This document shows positions 25,519-32,389 of a DNA stretch of 54,896 bases, one piece after another. The notes under the pieces are model-generated. The model was not told the DNA's origin. It made no database searches and worked only from the letters and a program-made list of their open reading frames with translations. Positions within the stretch are counted from its first letter, which is position 1. Each line of letters opens with the position of its first letter. The position numbers and the translations under genes were made by a program. Source of the stretch: Bacteroidales bacterium (GTDB taxonomy: Bacteria; Bacteroidota; Bacteroidia; Bacteroidales; F082); contig JAFZXP010000019.1 of assembly GCA_017616735.1 (NCBI GenBank), positions 1 to 54,896 on the forward strand. Direction: 5' to 3'.

Positions 25519-26544
25519 ATGCAAAACATCGATTGGGGATCACTCCCATTTGGTTACTATCCAACAAATTACAACGTCCGCTGCTACTACCGTAACGGTG
25601 AATGGGGCGAACTTGAAGTCAGCTCAGAAACAACAATCAATATCCACATGGCAGCCACATGTCTGCACTACGGACAAGAGGCTTTCGAAGGCTTGAAGGC
25701 TTTCCGTGGCAAAGACGGCAAAGTGCGTATCTTCCGCATGGACGAGAACGCCAAACGTTTGCAGTCGTCAAGCCGTGGTATCATGATGGCCGAGATGCCT
25801 ATCGAGAAATTCGAGGAAGCTATCATCAAATGTGTGAAGCTGAACGCTGAGTTCATTCCTCCTTACGAGAGCGGCGCTTCATTGTACCTCCGTCCATTGC
25901 TGATCGGTATGGGCGCACAGGTTGGTGTTAAACCTGCTACAGAATATCTGTTCCTCGTGTTTGCAACACCAGTTGGACCATACTTCAAGGGCGGCTTCAT
26001 GGCTAACCCATACGTCATCACACGTAAGTACGACCGTTCAGCTCCTCTGGGCACAGGTATCTACAAAGTGGGTGGCAACTACGCAGCATCATTGCGCGCA
26101 CACGTCGAGGCTTGCCACGGCGGTCAGTACGCTTGCGAATTCTATCTCGACGCCAAGGAGAAGAAATATATCGACGAGGCTGGCGCAGCCAACTTCTTCG
26201 GTGTGAAGAACAACACATATATCACTCCTCAGTCAACATCAATTCTTCCATCAATCACCAACAAGAGCTTGATGCAGTTGGCAGAGTCACTCGGCATGAA
26301 GGTCGAGCGCCGTCCAATCGCTGAAGAAGAGCTCGCCACATTGGAAGAAGCCGGCGCATGCGGAACAGCAGCTGTTATCAGCCCTATTTCACGCATCGAC
26401 GATCCTGAAAACGGCAAGAGCTACACATTCGGTGACGGCAAACCAGGCCCATGGAGCCAGAAGCTTTACAACAAGCTCCGCGGCATCCAGTATGGCACTG
26501 AGCCGGATGAGTTCGGTTGGATCACAGTTGTGGAAGGACTCTAA
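25519..26544 (+). CDS. ilvE: Branched-chain amino acid aminotransferase
   Basis: 341 residues, class IV PLP-dependent aminotransferase of the larger (~340-residue, BCAT2-like) type. It transfers amino groups between Leu/Ile/Val and 2-oxoglutarate, the last step of branched-chain amino acid synthesis. The PLP lysine is Lys183 in GTGIYKVGGNYAASL. Other family motifs are CLHYGQEAFEGLKAFRG (49-64), ASLYLRPLLIGMG (120-132), DEAGAANFFGV and EEAGACGTAAVISPI. It is a single-gene unit with its own promoter (25440) and terminator (26570). Confidence 0.96.
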   Translation: MQNIDWGSLPFGYYPTNYNVRCYYRNGEWGELEVSSETTINIHMAATCLHYGQEAFEGLKAFRGKDGKVRIFRMDENAKRLQSSSRGIMMAEMPIEKFEEAIIKCVKLNAEFIPPYESGASLYLRPLLIGMGAQVGVKPATEYLFLVFATPVGPYFKGGFMANPYVITRKYDRSAPLGTGIYKVGGNYAASLRAHVEACHGGQYACEFYLDAKEKKYIDEAGAANFFGVKNNTYITPQSTSILPSITNKSLMQLAESLGMKVERRPIAEEELATLEEAGACGTAAVISPISRIDDPENGKSYTFGDGKPGPWSQKLYNKLRGIQYGTEPDEFGWITVVEGL

Positions 26545-26569
26545 TCGACTGACGAAAAATCTTTTTAAA

Positions 26570-26606
26570 AAATACGCCATAAATGTGTGGCGTATTTTTT
26601 ATTTTT
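26570..26606 (+). terminator. Rho-independent terminator of ilvE
   Basis: AAATACGCCA (26570-26579) pairs perfectly with TGGCGTATTT (26588-26597) over an 8-nt loop, followed by a T-rich tail. It lies 25 bp after the ilvE stop. Confidence 0.85.
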
Positions 26607-26608
26607 TA

Positions 26609-26616
26609 TATCTTTG
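26609..26616 (+). promoter_or_regulatory. -7 element upstream of the Omp28-like gene
   Basis: TATCTTTG, immediately after the ilvE terminator and 45 bp before the ATG at 26662. The -33 region is only T-rich. Confidence 0.5.
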
Positions 26617-26661
26617 TAGTTTGAAACAAATAAATATTGTATAACTAATAAAAGTTTCCCT

Positions 26662-28416
26662 ATGAAAAAATTTACTATTGCCTTGATGGCTTTATTATCA
26701 GTGGCTTTCACCACCAAAGCTCAGCAGTATGTTTCTACGGAACCATCCAACAGAAACGTCATTCTTGAGGAATTCACAGGCCGTGGTTGCGGCTATTGCA
26801 CCGACGGTCACCGTATCGCCAACCAAATTATGGCTGCCAATCCAGGCAGAGTCTGGGCTGTCAACATCCATGCCGGTGGATATGCACAGACAAGCTATCC
26901 TAATATGATTACTGCCGATGGTAACACCATTCACGGTGGATTCAGCATCAGCGGTTATCCTACAGGTGTGGTGAACCGTTCAACCGGCAACGGCATCGAC
27001 AGAGGTCAATGGAACGGTCAGGCCAACACACAAATGAATCAGGCTGCGGAATGCAATATCGCAGGTGTTGCAAGAATCAACCCTGATACAAGAGTCGCCA
27101 CCATCATTGTTGAGGTTTATTACACTGGCAACAGCACCGTCGATCAGAACTATCTTACCGTGGCCATGTTGCAAGACAGTATTCTCGGTTCTCAGTCAGA
27201 CTATGGCAATTTCAACCCTACACAGTGGCTCAATGGACAATATGTCCACATGCACATACTTCGTGATGTTGTAAGCGAGAGCGCATGGGGCGATCCTATC
27301 AGCCCGACCACAGCCGGAACACTTATTACCCGCACTTACGAATATCAGATTCCGGAAAATATCGGCTCACCAAACGGTGTTGACGTTGTTTTGGATCATA
27401 TCTTCTTCCTCGCATGGGTGGCACAGAGCCAGCAGGGCAATGCCATACGCCCGATTCTGACAGCCTGCGAACTTGAAAAGGTAACCTTGACAGACCAGCC
27501 GATTTATCCTATGATGAGTGATATTGAACAAGTTGTGGCCGCACAGTGCACACAGGATAAAGATTTCGGTTTCGTTGTTACCAATATCGGAACTGAGACC
27601 TTGACATCCATCAAGTTCGACGCTCAAGTGGGCAACGCAATTCATGAGTTTGAGTGGACAGGCGAGCTGCAGCCGGCCGAGAACACCAAGGTTGACTTCA
27701 GTATGGAGGTGCCGTTCGGCTCATACACTGGAACACTTAATATCACAGAAGCCAACGGCGTTGCTTATGAAGGAAGCAAATCGTTCGAGGCCAATTGCGA
27801 ACAGTGGGCTGAACTTGAGGAAGAGACAGATGTTACATCGCTTAAGATATTCATCATCCAAGACCAGTTCGGTGAGCAGATTACATGGGATATGATTAAC
27901 TCGGCAGGCGAGATGGTTGCCTCAGGCGGCCCTTACCAGCATATCATCGGAACAGGCACCCAGGCTAACGTTGAGAATATCACAGACCTTCCTGTTGACG
28001 AGTGCTATCTGTTCAGAATCTACGACTCATTCGGCAACGGCATCTGCTGCAACTACGGCAACGGTCATTACTATATCAGAGACGCTCACGGTAACACTAT
28101 CGTCGAGGGCGACGGCGAATATGGCTTTGGTGAGTCAAAACTCATCTCTATCAAGAAGAAAGATGATGGCATTAACGACGATGCAGTAGCTGGCTTCAAG
28201 GTTTATCCTAACCCGGCCAACAGCACAATCTTCGTCGATGGCGAGGGTATCAGCATGGTTGAGGTTTACAACTCTCTCGGTCAGATGGTGACAGCAATTG
28301 AGGGCTCGGCCAACACCACAATCGACGCTTCGTCGTTCGATAACGGCATCTACGTGGTGCGCGTGCTCACCGACAACGGTGCTGTTATGACCAAGAAAGT
28401 TTCAATTGCACACTAA
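26662..28416 (+). CDS. Omp28-like exported protein with CxxC thioredoxin-type motif, T9SS cargo
   Basis: 584 residues. Signal peptide MKKFTIALMALLSVAFTTKAQ. Residues ~30-270 match the Omp28-related family: NVILEEFTGRGCGYCTDGH carries a CGYC redox-type motif in a thioredoxin-like setting (residues ~43-46), followed by ISGYPTGVVNR, a cis-Pro-like position. A CARDB-like beta domain (~290-380) and a segment with DSFGNGICCNYGNGHYYI (~455-475) come next. The C-terminal sorting domain (YPNPANSTIFV..., VEVYNSLGQMV, ending MTKKVSIAH) is type A T9SS. It is a surface or outer-membrane protein; the CxxC suggests a thiol-related role, which is inferred. The thioesterase gene follows after 6 bp. Confidence 0.88.
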   Translation: MKKFTIALMALLSVAFTTKAQQYVSTEPSNRNVILEEFTGRGCGYCTDGHRIANQIMAANPGRVWAVNIHAGGYAQTSYPNMITADGNTIHGGFSISGYPTGVVNRSTGNGIDRGQWNGQANTQMNQAAECNIAGVARINPDTRVATIIVEVYYTGNSTVDQNYLTVAMLQDSILGSQSDYGNFNPTQWLNGQYVHMHILRDVVSESAWGDPISPTTAGTLITRTYEYQIPENIGSPNGVDVVLDHIFFLAWVAQSQQGNAIRPILTACELEKVTLTDQPIYPMMSDIEQVVAAQCTQDKDFGFVVTNIGTETLTSIKFDAQVGNAIHEFEWTGELQPAENTKVDFSMEVPFGSYTGTLNITEANGVAYEGSKSFEANCEQWAELEEETDVTSLKIFIIQDQFGEQITWDMINSAGEMVASGGPYQHIIGTGTQANVENITDLPVDECYLFRIYDSFGNGICCNYGNGHYYIRDAHGNTIVEGDGEYGFGESKLISIKKKDDGINDDAVAGFKVYPNPANSTIFVDGEGISMVEVYNSLGQMVTAIEGSANTTIDASSFDNGIYVVRVLTDNGAVMTKKVSIAH

Positions 28417-28422
28417 GGCTTT

Positions 28423-28818
28423 ATGTTCTCTTGTCCGATACAAATTCGCATGAGCGACCTCGACCCGTTTGACCATGTCAACAACGGGGCACAGTGCAAC
28501 TTGTTCGACTACGGCCGCACTCAGTATTTCGAACATATTTTCAACTGCCACATTGATTGGCTGACGTTTGAATACGTTTTGGTTCATGTTGAACTCGATT
28601 TTAAGATGCCTGTGCGCATCAACGACCAAATTGTATGCGAGACAGAGGTGTACGACAAGGGACATACCAGCTTCAAGATGCGTCAGTATCTGAAAAACGC
28701 TGTGACAAACGACATTTTAACCGTTTGTCACAGCGTTATTGTATGTATCGACCGCGCAAAGAACGAGCCTAAGGAAATCTCCGAAGAGCATCGTTTCATG
28801 CTCGGGTTCGGTTTCTAA
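28423..28818 (+). CDS. Acyl-CoA thioesterase, 4HBT/YbgC-like hotdog fold
   Basis: 131 residues, normal for this family. The signature is at the N-terminus: [35 protein letters not shown], with the catalytic-type Asp in D-x3-DHVNN. The hotdog beta-strands follow ([27 protein letters not shown]). It hydrolyses an acyl-CoA thioester; the substrate cannot be told from the sequence. It lies 6 bp after the Omp28-like gene, and its 3' end overlaps convergent pyrF by 4 bp. Confidence 0.87.
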   Translation: MFSCPIQIRMSDLDPFDHVNNGAQCNLFDYGRTQYFEHIFNCHIDWLTFEYVLVHVELDFKMPVRINDQIVCETEVYDKGHTSFKMRQYLKNAVTNDILTVCHSVIVCIDRAKNEPKEISEEHRFMLGFGF

Positions 28819-29624
28819 AGCAGCTGCTGCATCTGTTTCTGCAGTTTCGACGCCTCTTCGGCAGCCTTCTCAGCGAAGTCATCGCCGGCAGAGGCGTAAA
28901 TTATTCCTCTCGACGAGTTGACCAACAGTCCACAATCCTTGTTTAATCCGAATTTGGCAACAGCCTGTAAATCACCGCCTTGCGCGCCAACGCCAGGCAC
29001 CAGCAGGAAGCTGTCGGGCATCATCTTACGAATCTCGCCCAGCTCCTCGGGATGTGTGGCGCCAACCACATACATCATCTTCTCGCTGTCGGCCCATTGT
29101 TTAGACTTCAGCAGCACGTTCTTGTAGAGTTCGTTGCCGTCGGCGTTGAGATACTGGAAGTCGCGTGAGCCTTTGTTTGAGGTGAGAGCCAGCAAAATAA
29201 CCCATTTGCCTTCGAAGCCAAGGAAAGGTTCAACTGAATCGACGCCCATGTATGGTGCCACTGTGATGGCGTCGGCTTTCAACGTCTCGAAGAAAGCGCG
29301 GGCGTAGTTGGCTGAAGTGTTGCCGATGTCACCGCGTTTGGCGTCGGCGATAACAAACATCTCAGGGTAGTTGTCCTTGATGTAATTGATTGTCTTTTCC
29401 AGACTTGTCCAGCCTTTGGCACCGTAAACCTCGTAGAATGCGGTGTTGGGTTTGTAGGCGACTGCGTATTTGGCTGTGGCGTCGATGATGGCTTTGTTGA
29501 ATGCAAAGACCGGGTCGTCTTCCTTCAAAAGATGCTGCGGTATTTTCTTGATATCAGTGTCAAGACCGACGCAAAGAAATGATTTCTTCGCTTTTATTTG
29601 TGAGATTAATTCTTTTTTATTCAT
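28815..29624 (-). CDS. pyrF: Orotidine 5'-phosphate decarboxylase
   Basis: 269 residues from the ATG at 29624 ([24 protein letters not shown]). A longer frame from 29654 adds ten residues that run into the repeat element and is unlikely. The enzyme decarboxylates OMP to UMP, the last step of de novo pyrimidine synthesis. The group-2 OMP decarboxylase motif [15 protein letters not shown] carries the catalytic Asp-Lys-Asp array. Other motifs are [24 protein letters not shown] and [13 protein letters not shown]. The 5' side is occupied by the 68-bp repeat array. Confidence 0.95.
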   Translation of the reverse strand: MNKKELISQIKAKKSFLCVGLDTDIKKIPQHLLKEDDPVFAFNKAIIDATAKYAVAYKPNTAFYEVYGAKGWTSLEKTINYIKDNYPEMFVIADAKRGDIGNTSANYARAFFETLKADAITVAPYMGVDSVEPFLGFEGKWVILLALTSNKGSRDFQYLNADGNELYKNVLLKSKQWADSEKMMYVVGATHPEELGEIRKMMPDSFLLVPGVGAQGGDLQAVAKFGLNKDCGLLVNSSRGIIYASAGDDFAEKAAEEASKLQKQMQQLL

Positions 29625-29643
29625 AATTATTATTTTTGACTCC

Positions 29644-29711
29644 GAACTATGCAAAGCCTCACTTCAGGGTAAGCCCTTGAGGTCTTACATTCGTGATGCC
29701 TTGCATAGTTC
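29644..29711. repeat. 68-bp inverted-repeat element, subtype A, copy A1
   Basis: Ends GAACTATGCAA and TTGCATAGTTC form an 11-bp perfect terminal stem, which extends inward (AGCCTCAC opposite GTGATGCC) with two mismatches. It is identical over all 68 bp to copy A2 at 30001. Flanks: GACTCC before it and TCCGTCTTTCATACTTC after it. Confidence 0.85.
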
Positions 29712-29796
29712 TCCGTCTTTCATACTTCAATACTTAAAACTTTTTCAACTACTCTAAACTCTACACTCTAAACTCTACACTTTCATAATCGACTTC

Positions 29797-29864
29797 GAAC
29801 TATGCAAAAAGCCGCAGGCTAATTATATCAGCTCACGCAATGCCTGCTATTTTTTGCATAGTTC
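29797..29864. repeat. 68-bp inverted-repeat element, subtype B, copy B1
   Basis: Ends GAACTATGCAAAAA and TTTTTTGCATAGTTC pair, and the stem continues GCAGGC/GCCTGC after three mismatches. The centre differs from subtype A but the length is the same. Copy B2 at 44276 has the same core. Confidence 0.85.
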
Positions 29865-29920
29865 TCCGTCTTTCATACTTCAATACTTAAAACTTATACA
29901 CTATTAAACTCTTCAACTTT

Positions 29921-29944
29921 AGACGGTCGACCGACCGTCTCTAC
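29921..29944. repeat. Palindrome AGACGGTC-gacc-GACCGTCT followed by CTAC
   Basis: This is a perfect 8-bp stem with a 4-nt centre. The right side, CCGTCTCTAC, ends like the palindrome at 34923-34954 (CGCGTCTCTACAT), suggesting a common GTAGAGACG...CGTCTCTAC repeat family. Confidence 0.6.
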
Positions 29945-30000
29945 TTTTTCAACTACTCTAAACTCTACACTCTAAACTCTACACTTTCATAATCGACTCC

Positions 30001-30068
30001 GAACTATGCAAAGCCTCACTTCAGGGTAAGCCCTTGAGGTCTTACATTCGTGATGCCTTGCATAGTTC
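30001..30068. repeat. 68-bp inverted-repeat element, subtype A, copy A2
   Basis: Identical to copy A1 over the full 68 bp, including the imperfect inner part of the stem. It is preceded by TCATAATCGACTCC and followed by TCCGTCTTTCATACTTC. Confidence 0.85.
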
Positions 30069-30139
30069 TCCGTCTTTCATACTTCAATACTTTATAACTT
30101 TCAACTGTTAACTATCAACTGTCAACTATCAACTGTCAA

Positions 30140-31222
30140 CTATTCATCAAGCCCCTCTTTCAGTCTTTCAGCATTTTCAGCCATTTGCAAATTCTCGACA
30201 AACGCAGTCAAATCGCCATCCATCACTGATGTAAGGTTGTAGACTGTAAAGCCGATACGGTGGTCGGTGACACGGCCCTGAGGGTAGTTGTAGGTGCGGA
30301 TCTTAGCTGAGCGGTCGCCGGTTGAAACCATAGTCTTACGTTTCGAGCAGACTTCCTCCATGTATTTGTTATACTCGGCTTCGTAGATACGGGTGCGCAG
30401 GATTTTCATGGCTTTTGCCATGTTCTTGGCCTGCGAGCGCTCGTCGATGCAGCTCACCACCACGCCTGTAGGGATGTGGGTGAGACGCACTGCGCTGTAA
30501 GTGGTGTTGACGCACTGTCCGCCAGGTCCTGATGCGGCGCAATAAACCTCTTTCTTGATATCTTTGTCGAGCAGCTCCACATCGAATTCTTCGGCTTCGG
30601 GCAAAACCACCACCGATGCCGCCGATGTGTGGATGCGGCCCTGTGTCTCGGTTTTAGGCACACGCTGCACGCGATGCACTCCCGATTCAAACTTCAGTAT
30701 GCCGTAGGCTCCGTCACCGATGACGTTGAACACTATCTCCTTGAAGCCGCCTGCTGTGCCTTCGTTGGCGTCGACGGTTTCCACCTTCCAGTTTTTCGCT
30801 TCACAGAATTTGATGTACATTCTGTAGAGGTCGCCAGCAAAGATAGCAGCCTCGTCGCCGCCTGTACCCGCGCGGATTTCCATCACCGCGTTCTTGCCGT
30901 CGGTTGGATCTTTAGGAATGAGCATCAAGCGGATGTCTTCCTCGAGTTTGGCTACTTTCTCGGTGGCCTCGTCGAGTTCCTCCTGTGCCATCTCGCGCAT
31001 GTCCTCGTCTTTTTCGGTCTTCAGCAATTCCTTGGCTTCGCTGATGTTTGCCAGATATGTCTTGTATTGATTGAAAGCGTCGACAACAGGCTCAAGGTCT
31101 TTGTAGTCCTTGTTCACCTTGACGTAACGCTTCATGTCGTTCATCAGTTCCGGGTCGTTGAGTTGCTCACGCAACGCTTCCCAGCGTTCTTTAATCGCTT
31201 CTAATTTGTCAATAATTTCCAT
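30140..31222 (-). CDS. prfA: Peptide chain release factor 1
   Basis: 360 residues. It recognises UAA/UAG and triggers peptide release on the ribosome. The GGQ catalytic motif is at 234-236 (SGPGGQCVNTT). The codon-reading tripeptide is PKT (189-191) in VQRVPKTETQGRIHTS, the P-x-T form of RF1 rather than the SPF of RF2. The start overlaps the purM stop by one base (TAATG), so translation is probably coupled. Confidence 0.97.
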   Translation of the reverse strand: MEIIDKLEAIKERWEALREQLNDPELMNDMKRYVKVNKDYKDLEPVVDAFNQYKTYLANISEAKELLKTEKDEDMREMAQEELDEATEKVAKLEEDIRLMLIPKDPTDGKNAVMEIRAGTGGDEAAIFAGDLYRMYIKFCEAKNWKVETVDANEGTAGGFKEIVFNVIGDGAYGILKFESGVHRVQRVPKTETQGRIHTSAASVVVLPEAEEFDVELLDKDIKKEVYCAASGPGGQCVNTTYSAVRLTHIPTGVVVSCIDERSQAKNMAKAMKILRTRIYEAEYNKYMEEVCSKRKTMVSTGDRSAKIRTYNYPQGRVTDHRIGFTVYNLTSVMDGDLTAFVENLQMAENAERLKEGLDE

Positions 31223-32388
31223 TAGTATTCAAAAACTCCGTATTTACTCTTGATTGTAAGTTGTTTTCTGTCGGATGCTTCCACGTGGCCGATAATTTGT
31301 GCCTTGATATTGAATGAGTTGGCAATCTTAATCATTTCTTCGGCCGATTTTTCGTCGGTGTAGATTTCCAGACGCGAGCCCATGTTGAACACCTTGTACA
31401 TCTCTTTCCAGTCGGTGCCCGACGACTCCTGAATCATCTCGAACAGTGGTGGCAATTCTATCATATTGTCCTTGACAATGTGCAATTTGTCGATGAAATG
31501 TGTCACCTTGGTTTGTGCGCCGCCGCTGCAGTGGATGATGCCGTTGATGTGACCTCTGAGGTTTGCCAAAATCGGCACCATCATCGGCAGATAGGTGCGG
31601 GTAGGGGCGAGGACGAGTTTTCCGACATCCACTCCCGGCACCTTTGACGGCTCGGTCAGTTTGTGATTGCCTGAATAAACCAAATCCTCAGGTATCGAGT
31701 GGTCGAAACTCTCTTTGTATTTCTCTGCCAGATAGTGACCAAACACATCGTGACGTGCCGAAGTCAAGCCGTTTGAGCCCATGCCGCCGTTGTAGCAGTC
31801 TTCGTATGTGGCTTGGCCGTATGATGCGAAACCGACAATAACATCACCTGGTTGGATATGATTTTCAATCACTTCCGAGCGTTTCATGCGGGTTGTGACA
31901 GTGCTGTCGACTATGATGGTTCTGACCAAATCGCCAACGTCGGCTGTCTCGCCGCCTGTCAGATATATTCCTACGCCCAATGAGCGCAATTTGGCTAAGA
32001 AATCCTCGGTGCCGTTGATTACAGCCGATATCACCTCGCCCGGAATCAGGTTTTTGTTACGACCGATGGTGGATGAGAGCAACATCTTGTCGGTGGCTCC
32101 CACGCACATCAGGTCGTCGGTGTTCATCACCACTGCATCCTGTGCTATGCCGGCCCAAACCGAGAGGTCGCCAGTCTCTTTCCAATATAGATATGCCAGC
32201 GACGACTTGGTGCCTGCTCCATCGGCATGCATTATATTGCAATACTGGTCGTCACCACCCAGAATATCGGGAATAATCTTGCAGAAAGCATTAGGATACA
32301 AGCCTTTGTCAAGATTCTTGATGGCGTTGTGGATATCTTCTTTCTCTGCGGAAACGCCGCGCAGTTGATAACGTTTTTCTACTGGCAT
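31222..32388 (-). CDS. purM: Phosphoribosylformylglycinamidine cyclo-ligase (AIR synthetase)
   Basis: 388 residues, longer than the ~345 of E. coli PurM, as in other Bacteroidetes. It converts FGAM plus ATP to aminoimidazole ribonucleotide in purine synthesis. Motifs of the PurM fold are ADGAGTKSSLAYLYWKETGD, VMNTDDLMCVGA, YLTGGETADVGDLV, GDVIVGFASYGQATYE and ILANLRGHINGIIHCSGGAQTK. The start is 1 bp after the stop of the OmpA-family gene and the stop overlaps the prfA start, so three unrelated genes form one tight unit. Confidence 0.93.
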   Translation of the reverse strand: MPVEKRYQLRGVSAEKEDIHNAIKNLDKGLYPNAFCKIIPDILGGDDQYCNIMHADGAGTKSSLAYLYWKETGDLSVWAGIAQDAVVMNTDDLMCVGATDKMLLSSTIGRNKNLIPGEVISAVINGTEDFLAKLRSLGVGIYLTGGETADVGDLVRTIIVDSTVTTRMKRSEVIENHIQPGDVIVGFASYGQATYEDCYNGGMGSNGLTSARHDVFGHYLAEKYKESFDHSIPEDLVYSGNHKLTEPSKVPGVDVGKLVLAPTRTYLPMMVPILANLRGHINGIIHCSGGAQTKVTHFIDKLHIVKDNMIELPPLFEMIQESSGTDWKEMYKVFNMGSRLEIYTDEKSAEEMIKIANSFNIKAQIIGHVEASDRKQLTIKSKYGVFEY

Positions 32389-32389
32389 T

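Larger units (their letters stand above)
29625..30139. repeat. Repeat-filled gap between pyrF and prfA
   Basis: This gap has no credible gene. It holds three 68-bp inverted repeats in the order A1 (29644), B1 (29797), A2 (30001), each followed by TCCGTCTTTCATACTTC and AATACTT. Between them are low-complexity runs of TAAACTC/TACACTC, and a separate palindrome lies at 29921. Near prfA there is a short tandem run of AACTGT/CAACTATC (30102-30142). The same composite organisation recurs at 44220-44635. Confidence 0.85.

Noticed and set aside
29625-29654. N-terminal extension of PyrF (ten residues from ATG 29654)
   Set aside because: The extension is encoded by the edge of the 68-bp repeat and its flank; MNKKELISQ at 29624 matches the usual start of the family.
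29644-29711. The 68-bp subtype A unit as a tRNA or tRNA-like gene (7-bp closing stem, similar length)
   Set aside because: The outer stem continues for 11 perfect pairs and further inward, with no separate D, anticodon and T arms and no TTCGA-type T-loop in the right place.
29625-30139. Repeat array as a CRISPR
   Set aside because: Repeats are 68 bp, of two alternating types, at uneven distances (153 and 204 bp) and the spacers are low-complexity and alike; no cas gene is near.
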